DNA of 64,000 nt, taken from contig NZ_FXBL01000004.1 of assembly GCF_900177325.1 (NCBI RefSeq), forward strand, positions 4,092,001 through 4,156,000, read 5' to 3'. Below are positions 45,844-60,683 of this stretch, piece by piece. The translations under genes were made by a program, and so were the position numbers. The DNA is from Mesorhizobium australicum. Lineage in GTDB: Bacteria > Pseudomonadota > Alphaproteobacteria > Rhizobiales > Rhizobiaceae. Position 1 is the stretch's first letter. Every line of letters begins with the position of its first letter. A model generated the notes under the pieces. The model made no database searches, had not been told where the DNA came from, and saw nothing but the letters and a program-made list of their open reading frames with translations.

Positions 45844-46842
45844 TCAGGCCGCGCCGATCCTCAAAAGATCATGCAGGTGGACGATGCCGACCGGCTTCGG
45901 GCCTTCGACAACCATCAGCGTCGTGATCGCGGACGAGTTGATCAGCTGCAGCGCGGTGGCGGCGAGCATGTCGGGCGAGATGGTCTTGGGATTGCGCGTC
46001 ATCACCTGCTCGACGCTGAGCGACAGCAGGTCGCTGTCGATGTGACGGCGCAGGTCGCCGTCGGTGATGATCCCGGTCAGCGCACCCTCCCCGTCGACGA
46101 TGCCGACGCAGCCGAAGCGCTTGCGCGAGATCTCCAGGATCGCCTCGCGCATGCTCGTGCCCGCCGGCACGATCGGCAGGCGGTCGCCGGTATGCATGAT
46201 GTCGCCGATGAGCGTGAGGTTGGCGCCGAGTTGTCCGCCCGGGTGGAAGGTGCGGAAATGGTCGGCCGTGAAGCCCCTTGCCTCCAGCAGCGCCACCGCG
46301 ATCGCGTCGCCGATGGCGAGTTGCAGCAGCGTCGAGGTGGTCGGCGCCAGCCCGTGCGGGCAGGCTTCCGGCGCGCGTGGAAGGCAGAGCACGACGTCGG
46401 ATTCCCGCGCCAGGATCGAGCCATCGTTCGAGGTGATCGCGATCAGCGGGATGGAGAAGCGCCGCGCATAGGAAACGATGCCCTTGAGCTCGGCGCTCTC
46501 GCCCGACCACGACATAGCGATGACGACGTCATCGCTGGCGATCATGCCGAGATCGCCGTGATTCGCTTCAGCTGGATGGACGAAAAAAGCCGGCGTACCG
46601 GTTGAGGCAAGCGTCGCGGCGAGCTTCGAGCCGATATGGCCGCTCTTGCCGACGCCGGTGACGATCACGCGGCCGGAAATGCCCGAAATCGCCGAGACCG
46701 CATCCGCGAAGGGCTCGGCGAGCCCGTTGTCGAGCGCGGCTGCGAGAGCAGCCATTCCGGCCTGTTCCGTCGTGATTGTCCGCACCGCGGAGCGGATCGC
46801 GGCGGCGCGGTCTACGGTCTTGCGTTTCAGGCCTGCATGCAT
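45844..46842 (-). CDS. kdsD: Arabinose-5-phosphate isomerase (KpsF/GutQ family)
   Basis: 332 aa. It converts ribulose 5-phosphate to arabinose 5-phosphate, the first step to KDO for lipopolysaccharide. Domains: SIS (about 40-185) with GVGKSGHIGSKLA and SWSGESAELK, then two CBS repeats (about 212-325, IMHTGDRLPIV and VMTRNPKTI). The order and length match KdsD. It is divergent from the barrel-protein gene at 47 kb, which also serves the envelope. Confidence 0.93.
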   Translation of the reverse strand: MHAGLKRKTVDRAAAIRSAVRTITTEQAGMAALAAALDNGLAEPFADAVSAISGISGRVIVTGVGKSGHIGSKLAATLASTGTPAFFVHPAEANHGDLGMIASDDVVIAMSWSGESAELKGIVSYARRFSIPLIAITSNDGSILARESDVVLCLPRAPEACPHGLAPTTSTLLQLAIGDAIAVALLEARGFTADHFRTFHPGGQLGANLTLIGDIMHTGDRLPIVPAGTSMREAILEISRKRFGCVGIVDGEGALTGIITDGDLRRHIDSDLLSLSVEQVMTRNPKTISPDMLAATALQLINSSAITTLMVVEGPKPVGIVHLHDLLRIGAA

Positions 46843-46982
46843 GGCGCCCGGATTAGCGCGTCGTCCCGTTCCTGTCCAACGCTGTTTCAGAGCGGCTGGC
46901 GCTTCTCAACCCTCCATTAACCATCGCCGTTTACGGTTCGGTAAGCATGGCGCAAGCAGCGCCGTGGCAAATTCGAGTGGTC

Positions 46983-48659
46983 ATGCCGCGTCTTCGAACC
47001 CCTTCGTCGCGCCTGCTGCGCAGCCGGGCTCTGCTGCTCTCGGCTGGCGTCGTGCTCGTCGCGCTCGCCCCGGCATTCTCGCAGGAAGCAGGTCTGCGCG
47101 GCGAAGTGACCGAAGCCGATATCCGCAGGGACCTCGTCTCCCGCCCCTCGCCGCTCTATCCGGTGACGCCGCCGACGCCGGAGGAGCAGCGCGCCGCCAA
47201 CCCCGCCTACGTTCCCGAAGGCCCCCGCGCGACCGAGGAAGAGGCCGTTCCGGCGGAAACGCTCTCGACCCTGTTCTCCGATGCGGCAGGCGATGCCGCG
47301 GCACTCGGAGAACCCGAAGCGGCGGAGAGGCCCGTTGGCGTCCGCAAACGCGAGAGCGAGACAGAAGCCGTTCCCGAAGAACCCGCCGCGGAGGAGGAAG
47401 AGCCCGCTTCCGCCAACCCGCGCGCGGAAAAGGTCGATTCGGAGGACGAAGAGCGCAACATCCGCATTGAGCCCGAGAACGTCCGCACCGCCGGCATCGA
47501 GAGCCCCGAGCCGGAGGTGGAGGAGAACCCCTACGCGCCGCTCGGGCTGCGCCTCGGCACCTTCAATGTCATCACCACGCTGGAACAGGGCCTGACCTGG
47601 ACTTCCAACGCGACCTACAGCCCACAACCGAAGTCGGCATTGCTCTCCGAGTCGACGCTGCGCCTCAATGCGGCATCCGACTGGTCGCGACACTCGGCGA
47701 ACATCAACGCGTACGGCACCTACCGCAAATCGATCAGCGGCGAGCCCGTCACCGATCCGTCGGCGGGCATTGACGCCACGCTCAACCTCGACTTCGCCGA
47801 CGACCTGCGCGGCATCGGCAAGCTCGGCTATGTGCTGAAGCGCGAGGACGCCGATTCGCCCGTCGAACAACCGGAAACAGTCACGTCACGACCTATCCGC
47901 CAGGAGATCACAGGTAGCCTCGGGCTCGAGAAGGATGTCGGCAAGCTGCGCTTTGCCGCGACCGCCAACCTGCTGCGCCTCGACTACAGCGACGCCGACC
48001 TCAGCGAGGGCGGAACCCTCTCGCAGCGCGAGCGCAATTCGACGCTGGTCACCGGCGTTCTTCGCGCCGGCTATGAGATCTCGCCGGCGATCACGCCCTT
48101 TTTGGAACTCGAATACGGCCGCCGCAGCTACGACTTCACGCCCGAGGGCGGCAACCACCGCTCCTCCGACCGCATGGCCGCGCGGCTCGGCACGGAACTC
48201 GACCTCGGCGAAAAGCTGTCCGGCGAGCTGGCGCTCGGCTATGTGACTGAAAACTTCGACGATGCCGCCCTCTCCGACATTTCGGGCATGTCGGCGAGCG
48301 CCGACCTGTCCTGGTCGCCGCAACGCGGCACGACCGTCGGCTTCAACGCCTCGACCGAGGTGGAAGGCACGACGACTGCAAACGAGAGCGGGTCCGTCCT
48401 CTATTCGGGAACCGTCTCGTTGCAGCGCGAGATCCGCGCCAACCTGTCGGCAAACGCCTCGCTCGGCCTGTCCTGGCGCGATTATGCCTCGACGCCGGAC
48501 CACGATCTCACCTGGCGCGGAGAAACCTCGCTGACCTGGTGGCTCAACCGCTATGCCGGGGTGACCGGGCGCTACCGGTTCGAGCATCTGACCAGCACGA
48601 AGACGGAAAGCGACACGACGGTCCACAACGTCTTCCTGGGCGTCACGCTGCAACGGTAG
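46983..48659 (+). CDS. Outer-membrane beta-barrel protein
   Basis: 558 aa. A signal peptide (RALLLSAGVVLVALAPAFSQ) leads into 170 residues that are Glu/Pro-rich and disordered. From about 180 onward come alternating strands with aromatic ends (GLRLGTFNVITTLEQGLTW, ELEYGRRSYDFT, RYRFEHLTST) and a final FLGVTLQR, as in BBP2-type outer-membrane porins of rhizobia. These often stand beside polysaccharide genes; kdsD and galU flank it here. An export role is inferred only. Start 46983 or 46947. Confidence 0.85.
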   Translation: MPRLRTPSSRLLRSRALLLSAGVVLVALAPAFSQEAGLRGEVTEADIRRDLVSRPSPLYPVTPPTPEEQRAANPAYVPEGPRATEEEAVPAETLSTLFSDAAGDAAALGEPEAAERPVGVRKRESETEAVPEEPAAEEEEPASANPRAEKVDSEDEERNIRIEPENVRTAGIESPEPEVEENPYAPLGLRLGTFNVITTLEQGLTWTSNATYSPQPKSALLSESTLRLNAASDWSRHSANINAYGTYRKSISGEPVTDPSAGIDATLNLDFADDLRGIGKLGYVLKREDADSPVEQPETVTSRPIRQEITGSLGLEKDVGKLRFAATANLLRLDYSDADLSEGGTLSQRERNSTLVTGVLRAGYEISPAITPFLELEYGRRSYDFTPEGGNHRSSDRMAARLGTELDLGEKLSGELALGYVTENFDDAALSDISGMSASADLSWSPQRGTTVGFNASTEVEGTTTANESGSVLYSGTVSLQREIRANLSANASLGLSWRDYASTPDHDLTWRGETSLTWWLNRYAGVTGRYRFEHLTSTKTESDTTVHNVFLGVTLQR

Positions 48660-48677
48660 CGGCCGTGCCGGCCGCTA
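48657..48677. terminator. Hairpin shared by two convergent stop codons
   Basis: TAGCGGCC and GGCCGCTA, perfect 8-bp arms around GTGCC. The left arm begins with the TAG of the barrel gene and the right arm ends with the TAG of galU, so one structure closes both genes. There is no T-run. Confidence 0.6.
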
Positions 48678-49568
48678 TTCCGTGGGCGTCACCTCGGCAG
48701 ACAGCCGTTCGATCGCCGACTGGACATGGCCGCGCATGTCCGGCCGCCAGAGGCCGAAGGCAATGTTCGCCTCGATGAAGCCTTCGGGCGAGCCGCAGTC
48801 GAAGGTGCGGCCGCGATAGTGGAAGCCGTGGAAAGTCTGTGCCTTGGCGAGCGTCAGCATTGCGTCGGTAAGCTGGATCTCGTTGCCCGCCCCGCGCTCC
48901 TGCGTGGCGAGGATGGAGAAGATCTCCGGCTGCAGGATGTAGCGCCCGTTGATGAACAGGTTGGACGGCGCGGTGCCCGGCTTGGGCTTCTCGACCATCT
49001 GTGAGATCTCGAAGCCGGTGTGGACATCCCTGCCCTTGCCGACGATGCCGTATTTGTGCGCTTCGGCGGGATCGCATTCCTGCACGGCGACGACGTTGCC
49101 GCCCGCCTCCTCGTAGAGCTCGACCATCGAGGCCATGCAGCTCTTCTGCGACTGCATGATCATGTCCGGCAGCAGCAGCGCGAACGGCTCGTCGCCGACG
49201 AGTTCGCGCGCGCACCATACTGCATGCCCGAGGCCGAGCGGCACCTGCTGGCGTGTGAAGCTGGTCGTGCCGGCCTCCGGCTGCATCGCCGACAGCTTGT
49301 TGAGCGGCTCCGTCTTGTTGCGCTCCCGCAGCGTCGCGTTGAGCTCGAACTGGATGTCGAAATGGTCCTCGATCACGGCCTTGTTGCGGCCGGTGACGAA
49401 GATGAAATGCTCGATGCCGGCGGCGCGTGCCTCATCCACCACATACTGGATCACCGGCTTGTCGACGACGGTGAGCATCTCCTTCGGGATAGCCTTCGTC
49501 GCCGGGAGAAACCGTGTTCCGAGCCCTGCGACCGGAAACACTGCCTTGCGAATCTTCTTCTTGGACAC
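48675..49568 (-). CDS. galU: UTP--glucose-1-phosphate uridylyltransferase
   Basis: 297 aa. It makes UDP-glucose for exopolysaccharide, LPS and glucan synthesis. The nucleotide-binding loop is [19 protein letters not shown] near the N-terminus, with catalytic lysine in [21 protein letters not shown] and [10 protein letters not shown] are further family marks. Complete and of normal length. It is divergent from the transglycosylase gene. Confidence 0.95.
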   Translation of the reverse strand: MSKKKIRKAVFPVAGLGTRFLPATKAIPKEMLTVVDKPVIQYVVDEARAAGIEHFIFVTGRNKAVIEDHFDIQFELNATLRERNKTEPLNKLSAMQPEAGTTSFTRQQVPLGLGHAVWCARELVGDEPFALLLPDMIMQSQKSCMASMVELYEEAGGNVVAVQECDPAEAHKYGIVGKGRDVHTGFEISQMVEKPKPGTAPSNLFINGRYILQPEIFSILATQERGAGNEIQLTDAMLTLAKAQTFHGFHYRGRTFDCGSPEGFIEANIAFGLWRPDMRGHVQSAIERLSAEVTPTE

Positions 49569-49761
49569 CTTTTCCTCCGCGCCGGTTTCACCGGCGTTGG
49601 TCCGACACTTTCATGCCGGAATTTAGAAATACTGAACATTTCCGCAACTGACCAAACGGAATGCGTACTTGACGTTCAGGTTCCGTATCGTCTCTATGGT
49701 AAACTGAATCCTAACCCTCTTCTCCGATGAATTGGCTTCCGAAACGACGATGGAGGCAAGT

Positions 49762-50982
49762 ATGTTCATTCGCAGAACGACGATCCGCGCGGGGGTTGCC
49801 GCTCTTGCGCTCACGCTCGGCTCGATGGTTGCGGCTGCGCCCGCCCTCGCCGACGCCGGCTTCAAGCGCTGGATCGCCGATTTCCGCGGCGTCGCCGCCG
49901 GTGCCGGGATTTCCGGCAGCACGTTCGACCGCGCCTTCCGGGGGGTCAGCGATCCCGATCCGGAAGTGCTCGAAAAGGCGCGCTACCAGCCCGAATTCAC
50001 CGCTCCGGTATGGGACTATTTCGACAACCGGGTGAACGAGGATTCGGTCCGCGTCGGCCGCGAGATGGCGCGCAAATACAAGTCCACCCTCGACAAGATC
50101 GAGGCGCGCTTCGGTGTCGATCGCCACATCCTGCTCGCCATCTGGTCGATGGAATCGAACTACGGCGAAATCCTCGAGAACGACAAGGTCATGCGCAACG
50201 TCGTGCGCTCGCTCTCGACGCTCGCCTATGCCGACAAGAAGCGCGCCAAATTCGCCCGCACCCAGCTGATCGCGGCGCTGAAGATCCTGCAACGCGGCGA
50301 CATCGACGAAAGCCATCTGACCGGCTCGTGGGCCGGCGCCATGGGGCACACGCAGTTCATTCCGACGAGCTTCATCGCCTACGGCGTCGACTTCGACGGC
50401 AACGGCCGCCGCGACATCTGGAATTCGGTTCCCGATGCGCTCGCCACCGCGGCCAACCTGCTTGCCAAGAACGGCTGGCAGTCGGGGCAGACGTGGGGCT
50501 ACGAGGTCGCCCTGCCGCAGGGCCGCAAGTTCCCGGGCGGCAAAGCGTCGATCGCGAAGTGGGTGGACATGGGCATTACGAGGGCAAGCGGCAAGCCGTT
50601 CCGCTCGACGGGCATGTCGGCCGAGCTGAAGGTTCCGGACGGACGTTCCGGCCCGGCATTCCTGGCGACGAAGAACTTCTTCGTGCTGAAGGCCTACAAC
50701 AATGCGGACAAATATGCCCTGGCGGTCGGCCTCCTTGCCGACCAGATTGCAGGCTATGGCGAACTCGTGAACGACTGGAACCGGCCGTTCACGAAGCTGA
50801 CCTTCGCGGAGAAGCAGGAACTGCAGAAGCGTCTCCTCACGCTCGGCTATTATGACGGCGAGTTGGACGGCAAGATCGGCTCGGGCTCGCGCGAGGCGAT
50901 CAAGGCGTTCCAGCAGCGCGCAGGTCTCGCGGCCGACGGACATCCGAGCAAGGAAGTGCTGACGACGCTTCGTCAGAGATAG
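49762..50982 (+). CDS. Lytic murein transglycosylase, MltB family
   Basis: 406 aa. A signal peptide (1-30, ending PALA) is followed by the SLT_2 catalytic domain with glutamate E131 in WSMESNYGE, the partner motif AGAMGHTQFIPTSF, and a C-terminal PG_binding_1 domain (about 345-405, LQKRLLTLGYYDGELDGKIG). It cleaves glycan strands, forming anhydromuramic ends. GGAGG precedes ATG 49762. The DUF459 gene starts 9 bp after the stop, so they form an operon. Confidence 0.93.
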   Translation: MFIRRTTIRAGVAALALTLGSMVAAAPALADAGFKRWIADFRGVAAGAGISGSTFDRAFRGVSDPDPEVLEKARYQPEFTAPVWDYFDNRVNEDSVRVGREMARKYKSTLDKIEARFGVDRHILLAIWSMESNYGEILENDKVMRNVVRSLSTLAYADKKRAKFARTQLIAALKILQRGDIDESHLTGSWAGAMGHTQFIPTSFIAYGVDFDGNGRRDIWNSVPDALATAANLLAKNGWQSGQTWGYEVALPQGRKFPGGKASIAKWVDMGITRASGKPFRSTGMSAELKVPDGRSGPAFLATKNFFVLKAYNNADKYALAVGLLADQIAGYGELVNDWNRPFTKLTFAEKQELQKRLLTLGYYDGELDGKIGSGSREAIKAFQQRAGLAADGHPSKEVLTTLRQR

Positions 50983-50991
50983 TGGTGGGTT

Positions 50992-52209
50992 TTGCGACAC
51001 ACGGCGTTCCGGAACATCTCATCCAGGGCCATCGCGATCTTGACGGTCGCGGTGGCCGCGACTTTTTTCGTGTCGTCGATCGCACCCGTCTTCGCGCAGG
51101 ATCGCCCGCGTTCGCTGTTCGACTTTCTGTTCCGGTCGAACAGGCCGAGGCCGGAGGTCGAGGTTCCGGAGAAGCTGCCGCGCCCGACGATCAAGCGCAA
51201 GACGTCCGCCAGCGCGAGCGAGCCCAGCGCGCCGGCGCCAGAGGCCGTCGCCAAGGCGGAGGATGCCCGCGTGGTGCTCGTCGTCGGCGACTTCCTGGCC
51301 AGCGGCCTGGCCGAGGGGCTTGAGAGCGCTTACGCCGAGCTTCCCAACGTGCGCGTCGTGGTGAGGGCGAACGGCTCCTCCGGCATCGTCCGCGACGATT
51401 TCTACGATTGGCCGGCTGAGATCGGCGGCATCATCGAACAGGAAAAGCCTGCGGCGGTGGTGGTCATGCTCGGCGCGAACGACCGTCAGGAAATGCGCGT
51501 CGGAGACGTGCGTGAACCGAAGCGTTCCGAGAACTGGATGAAGGAATACGAACGGCGCGTCGCCAATCTCGCCAAGGCGGTGACCGATCGCACGATCCCG
51601 CTCGTCTGGGTCGGCATGCCGTCGTTCAAGAATTCCACCATGGCGTCCGACATGCTCGCCTACAACGACGTCTACCGCTCGGCGGCGGAAGCCGCGGGCG
51701 GCAGCTTCGTCGACATCTGGGACGGTTTCGTCGACGAGAACGGCGCCTTCGTCTCGACCGGTCCGGACATCAACGGCAACCCGGTGAGGCTGCGGTCGGG
51801 CGAGAACGGCATCAACCTGACCCGGCCCGGCAAGCGCAAGGTCGCCTTCTACGCCGAGAAGCCGCTGGAGAAGATTCTCGGCACGGCCAGGCCGGCGCAG
51901 ATCGGGGCAATCGGCCCGAACGGGCTCTTGCCGCAGCCGCCGGGCGCGGTCGGCCCGGTCGATATCGATCGCACCGTTCCGATTTCGCTGTCCGATCCGG
52001 AACTGAACGGCGGTCAGGAACTGCTGGGCGCCACATTCAAGCCCGGCGTGGAAAAATCGCAGACCGCGGCGGAAAAGCTCACCAAGGAAGGCATCGCGCC
52101 GCGGCCGGTCGTCGGCCGGGCAGACGATTTCGGCGACGGCGTCGCGGCGAAGTCCGCAGCCGGAACTCCCCCGGCGGCAGCGGAGAAGACGACGGCGATC
52201 GCGAACTGA
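50992..52209 (+). CDS. DUF459 SGNH-hydrolase-like exported protein
   Basis: 405 aa. An N-terminal hydrophobic segment ([17 protein letters not shown]) and a cleavage-like PVFAQ indicate export. The SGNH-type core begins [17 protein letters not shown], where the catalytic serine position is ASG, and has [10 protein letters not shown] (block III). The C-terminal 110 residues are Pro/Ala-rich and likely disordered. It would deacylate or transfer acyl groups in the envelope. The start is TTG. It is transcribed with the MltB gene. Confidence 0.87.
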   Translation: MRHTAFRNISSRAIAILTVAVAATFFVSSIAPVFAQDRPRSLFDFLFRSNRPRPEVEVPEKLPRPTIKRKTSASASEPSAPAPEAVAKAEDARVVLVVGDFLASGLAEGLESAYAELPNVRVVVRANGSSGIVRDDFYDWPAEIGGIIEQEKPAAVVVMLGANDRQEMRVGDVREPKRSENWMKEYERRVANLAKAVTDRTIPLVWVGMPSFKNSTMASDMLAYNDVYRSAAEAAGGSFVDIWDGFVDENGAFVSTGPDINGNPVRLRSGENGINLTRPGKRKVAFYAEKPLEKILGTARPAQIGAIGPNGLLPQPPGAVGPVDIDRTVPISLSDPELNGGQELLGATFKPGVEKSQTAAEKLTKEGIAPRPVVGRADDFGDGVAAKSAAGTPPAAAEKTTAIAN

Positions 52210-52230
52210 CGTCGCCGCCGGTGATCCGGC

Positions 52231-53682
52231 CTATCGCGGCAGGACCGAAGACCCCATCAGATGCTCGTCGACCGCGCGGGCGGCCTGCCGGCCCTCGCGG
52301 ATCGCCCAGACGACCAGCGACTGGCCGCGACGCACGTCGCCGGCGGCGAACAGCTTGTCGACGGAAGTGCGGTAGTCCTTGTCGTTGGCCACGACATTGG
52401 TCGAGCCGCGCGCATCGCGGTTGAGCTTCAGCCCCTCGGTGGTCGATGCGAGCCCATCCTCCATCGGCCCGGCGAAGCCGATCGCGATGAAGGCGAGATC
52501 CGCGCGGATGACGAATTCGGTGCCGGCGATCGGCTTGCGCTTCTCGTCGACCTCGCAGCACTTCACGCCGGTCAGCGCCCCGTCCTCGCCGATGAACTCC
52601 AGCGTCGCGACCTGGAACTCGCGCTCTGCGCCCTCGGCCTGGCTGGACGAAGTGCGCATCTTGGTCGCCCAGTACGGCCAGACGGTCAGCTTGTCCTCCT
52701 TCGCGGGCGGCTGGGGGCGAATGTCGAGCTGCGTGACGCGGACGGCGCCCTGGCGGAACGCAGTACCGACGCAGTCGGACGCCGTGTCGCCGCCCCCGAC
52801 CACGACCACATGCTTGCCGTTGGCGAGGATCGGATCCGCCGCCCAGGCGACCGACGTGATCGGCTCGCCGCCGACACGCTTGTTCTGCTGCACCAGATAC
52901 GGCATCGCATCGTGCACGCCGGAGAATTCGATCCCGGGGATGCCCGCCGGACGCGGCTTCTCGGAGCCGCCGCAATAGAGGACGGCGTCATACTCGGCGA
53001 TCAGCTCGTCGAGCGGCTTGTCCACGCCGACATTGACGTTGCAGAAGAAGGTGACACCCTCGCCCTGCATCTGCTCGACGCGGCGGTCGATATAGTGCTT
53101 CTCGATCTTGAAGTCGGGAATGCCAAAGCGCATCAGCCCACCGGGACGGCTCTCGCGCTCGTAGACATGCACCTCGTGCCCGGTGCGGCCAAGCTGCTGC
53201 GCCGCCGCCATGCCGGCCGGCCCCGAACCGATGATAGCGACCTTCTTGCCCGTCTTCGCGGCTGCCGGCTGCGGCACGATATAGCCGCTGTCATAGGCCT
53301 TGTCGGCAATCGCCTGCTCGATCGTCTTGATCGCGACCGGAATGTCCTCGAGATTCAGCGTGCATGCCTCCTCGCAGGGCGCCGGGCAGATGCGGCCGGT
53401 CCACTCCGGGAAGTTGTTCGTCGAATGGAGATTGCGGATCGCGTTGTCCCAGTCGCCATTGTAGACGAGGTCGTTCCAGTCCGGAATCTGGTTGTGGACC
53501 GGGCAGCCCGTCGGGCCATGACAATAGGGCACGCCGCAATCCATGCAGCGCGCGGCCTGTTTCTCGACCTCCTTGTCCGACATCGGCAGCGTGAATTCGC
53601 GGAAGTGCCTGATGCGGTCGGAGGCCGGCTGGTACTTGTGCACCTGCCGGTCGATCTCAAGAAAGCCTGTTACCTTGCCCAT
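52231..53682 (-). CDS. gltD: Glutamate synthase small (beta) subunit
   Basis: 483 aa. It passes electrons from NADPH through FAD and iron-sulfur clusters to GltB. The N-terminal cysteine pattern [10 protein letters not shown] and CPAPCEEAC binds two 4Fe-4S clusters. [12 protein letters not shown] is the FAD loop and [11 protein letters not shown] the NADPH loop. The protein is complete. The gene lies 8 bp after vapC instead of next to gltB, and AGGAA gives its ribosome site. Confidence 0.95.
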   Translation of the reverse strand: MGKVTGFLEIDRQVHKYQPASDRIRHFREFTLPMSDKEVEKQAARCMDCGVPYCHGPTGCPVHNQIPDWNDLVYNGDWDNAIRNLHSTNNFPEWTGRICPAPCEEACTLNLEDIPVAIKTIEQAIADKAYDSGYIVPQPAAAKTGKKVAIIGSGPAGMAAAQQLGRTGHEVHVYERESRPGGLMRFGIPDFKIEKHYIDRRVEQMQGEGVTFFCNVNVGVDKPLDELIAEYDAVLYCGGSEKPRPAGIPGIEFSGVHDAMPYLVQQNKRVGGEPITSVAWAADPILANGKHVVVVGGGDTASDCVGTAFRQGAVRVTQLDIRPQPPAKEDKLTVWPYWATKMRTSSSQAEGAEREFQVATLEFIGEDGALTGVKCCEVDEKRKPIAGTEFVIRADLAFIAIGFAGPMEDGLASTTEGLKLNRDARGSTNVVANDKDYRTSVDKLFAAGDVRRGQSLVVWAIREGRQAARAVDEHLMGSSVLPR

Positions 53683-53690
53683 CGAAGTTC

Positions 53691-54110
53691 CTACTCACGA
53701 TCCACGGGAGCATCCCGCAGCCAATTCTCTACTTTCAGTCCAGGAACGCGAACGAATTCTCGTTCGTTGTCCGTGACCAGCGTCACCCCGAGTGCCACGG
53801 TGTGAGCGGCGATAAGCATGTCGTTCTGGCCAATTATCCTGCCTGTGCGTTCCAGCAACGTCCGTATGCGCGCATATGCAAAGTCGGCTGGCGTATCCCA
53901 AGGTGCGATCTCGAAACTTGCCAGGGTCTGCTCTATCAGCTGCTCCAGCTTGGGCGAATCCGCTTTCGTGTAACCGAACCTCAGTTCGGCAGCGACGATG
54001 ATGCTGGTGCCGAGCTCGCCCACTTCCAAGTTCCGCACCCGACTTGCGGCGGCACCATTCGGAAACCTGTAGATGTTCGAGATCACATTTGTGTCGAGCA
54101 GATACCTCAC
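53691..54110 (-). CDS. vapC: VapC toxin, PIN-domain ribonuclease
   Basis: 139 aa. The metal-binding acids are in YLLDTNVI (D6), AAELRFGY, NDMLIAAHTV and VTDNEREF, the normal VapC set. It cleaves RNA, often initiator tRNA or rRNA, when VapB is lost. It starts with GTG overlapping the vapB stop (GTGA). It is inserted between gltB and gltD. Confidence 0.93.
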   Translation of the reverse strand: MRYLLDTNVISNIYRFPNGAAASRVRNLEVGELGTSIIVAAELRFGYTKADSPKLEQLIEQTLASFEIAPWDTPADFAYARIRTLLERTGRIIGQNDMLIAAHTVALGVTLVTDNEREFVRVPGLKVENWLRDAPVDRE

Positions 54111-54382
54111 TTCGGAAAGTCCAGATCCACCGGGTCGGGCGGAAAGTCCTCTATTTCCGGAAACTCATCGTCGGTCAGCGGCGGCTGCTGCCGCAACCAG
54201 TCGATGAGTTCGCGAGGAGACATCCGTTTCTTGCCCGGTGAGATCGTAAGGCTACCATCGGCCTCTCTGCTGATCGTGACTTCATCTCCCTCAAGCTCGA
54301 ATTCCTTAGGAATGCGCACCGCCTGACTCCGCCCATTGCGAAAAAGGCTGGCAGTGCGCGTTTTGTTGTCGTGTGCGTTCAC
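54107..54382 (-). CDS. vapB: VapB antitoxin, AbrB/SpoVT type
   Basis: 91 aa. The N-terminal swapped-hairpin DNA-binding domain reads ASLFRNGRSQAVRIPKEFEL. The C-terminus is acidic (DDEFPEIEDFPPDPVDLDF), the part that blocks the toxin. The start is GTG 54382, with AAGGAG 8 bp upstream; a longer frame lacks a ribosome site. A perfect 13-bp inverted repeat lies just upstream for autorepression. Confidence 0.9.
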   Translation of the reverse strand: MNAHDNKTRTASLFRNGRSQAVRIPKEFELEGDEVTISREADGSLTISPGKKRMSPRELIDWLRQQPPLTDDEFPEIEDFPPDPVDLDFPK

Positions 54383-54392
54383 CGAACCTCTC

Positions 54393-54424
54393 CTTATGGC
54401 ATATGACAAAGCATATGCCATAAG
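54393..54424. promoter_or_regulatory. Perfect 13-bp inverted repeat, vapBC operator
   Basis: CTTATGGCATATG (54393-54405) and CATATGCCATAAG (54412-54424) are exact complements with six bases between them. They lie between gltB and vapB, ending at the vapB ribosome site. VapB-type antitoxins bind such repeats. Confidence 0.85.
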
Positions 54425-54444
54425 TCGCCCCATTTCAATGGAGC

Positions 54445-59154
<4,710 letters not shown>

Positions 59155-59519
59155 CGCTTCATCCTCCTGTTCGATCGGGGAATCGGTCCCCGCACCCATC
59201 GCGCGCAAGGCCGGAATGGCGCGATGATACGCCAATTCCGGCCATCGTAACGACGATAATTAAGACAGCAGTGCTGTCCTATATTTTGTATGGCAGAAAT
59301 CGGGCGGCCACACAAGACCGAATTGCAAAGGTTGAGGTCGGGCTGCGTATTTTTCATGCATGGGCATGCAGTCGACGGAAATTTTCTTTCGCCACCAGCC
59401 GGCAGGCGAAAACGGCGCGCCCGACGGCAAGCCGGCCGCCGGCCGTTGCCCGCTGAAAGATGCTTGCACAAGACGATCTGAACGAACAGTGTCCCGCCGC
59501 ACTGCAACAGGGGCCCAGC
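59155..59519. promoter_or_regulatory. 365-bp divergent control region of gltB and threonine aldolase
   Basis: No gene fits here. The clearest element is the perfect palindrome GACAGCAGTGCTGTC (59264-59278), 110 bp before gltB, next to an AT-rich stretch (TACAAAAT on the minus strand) that could be its promoter. The part near 59400-59460 is GC-rich and can fold. No known regulator site is recognised. Confidence 0.5.
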
Positions 59520-60575
59520 ATGATCTTTTCCTCCGACAACTGGGCAGGCGCCCACCCATCCATCGCCGAAAGCCTCGTCAGGCACGCCCGGGGCTTCGCA
59601 TCGGCCTATGGGACGAGCGATCTCGACAAGGCGGTCGACGCCACATTTAGCCGGATCTTCGAACGCGATGTCGCCGTCTTTTTCGTCGGCACCGGCACGG
59701 CCGCGAATTCGCTTGCGATGGCCGCCTGCTACAGGCCGGGCGGCGTGGCCTTCTGCCATTCCGACGCACATATGATCGTCGACGAGTGCGGCGCGCCGGA
59801 ATTTCTCGCCGGAGGGATCCGCCTCTGTCCCGTGGCGGGTGCGCTCGGCAAGATCGGCCCGGATGCGCTTTCCGCGGCGATCGGTCGCTATTCGGCGCGG
59901 GTCGTCCATTCCGGTCAGCCGATGGCAGTCTCGATCACCCAGGCGACGGAAGTCGGAACCGTCTATTCGCTGGACGAGATCGAGGCGGTGGCAGGGGTTT
60001 CGCATGCCCACGGACTGCCCTTGCACATGGACGGCGCACGCTTCGCGAACGCGCTCGTGGCGCTGGAGACGACGCCGGCCGAGATGACCTGGAAGCGCGG
60101 CGTCGACCTGGTTTCCTTCGGCGGCACCAAGAATGGCTGCTGGTGCGCGGAGGCGCTCGTCGTCCTCGATCCGGGGAAAGCCGCCGAGATTCCCTTCCTG
60201 CGCAAGCGGTCGGCGCATCTCTTCTCGAAATCGCGCTTCATAGCGGCGCAGTTCGAGGCCTATTTCGCCGACGATCTGTGGCTCGCCACCGCGCGCCACG
60301 CCAATGCGATGACGAAGCGCCTGGCGGACGTGCTCGCCTCGTCCAATCGCGTCAGGCTTGCCTGGACGCCGGATGCGAACGAGGCCTTCGCCGTGATGCC
60401 GCGGGCGCTGATGGAAGAGCTGAACGCCCAGGGCGCCCGCTTCTATCCCTGGGCAAAGCCCGCGTCCTATGACGAGCCGGTCGCCGACGACGAAACGGTC
60501 TGCCGCTTCGTGACGAGCTTCGCGACGCGCGATGAGGATATCGACGGGTTCCGCAAGCTGCTGATGTCGAAATAG
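59520..60575 (+). CDS. ltaE: L-threonine aldolase, low specificity
   Basis: 351 aa PLP enzyme (beta-eliminating lyase family) that splits threonine to glycine and acetaldehyde. Key parts are SDNWAGAHPSI at the N-terminus, HSDAHMIVDECGAPEF, MDGARFANAL, and the PLP lysine K204 in FGGTKNG. ATG 59520 follows GGGG. It is divergent from gltB. Confidence 0.9.
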   Translation: MIFSSDNWAGAHPSIAESLVRHARGFASAYGTSDLDKAVDATFSRIFERDVAVFFVGTGTAANSLAMAACYRPGGVAFCHSDAHMIVDECGAPEFLAGGIRLCPVAGALGKIGPDALSAAIGRYSARVVHSGQPMAVSITQATEVGTVYSLDEIEAVAGVSHAHGLPLHMDGARFANALVALETTPAEMTWKRGVDLVSFGGTKNGCWCAEALVVLDPGKAAEIPFLRKRSAHLFSKSRFIAAQFEAYFADDLWLATARHANAMTKRLADVLASSNRVRLAWTPDANEAFAVMPRALMEELNAQGARFYPWAKPASYDEPVADDETVCRFVTSFATRDEDIDGFRKLLMSK

Positions 60576-60683
60576 ATCCTGACCCGATTGTCAGGAGGTC
60601 CGCCCGCCCCGGCTGGCCGGACGGACCCAGGCCTCCTAGCTGTGTCACGGGCGGATCGCCAGTGACGGAACAGGAGCCACACG

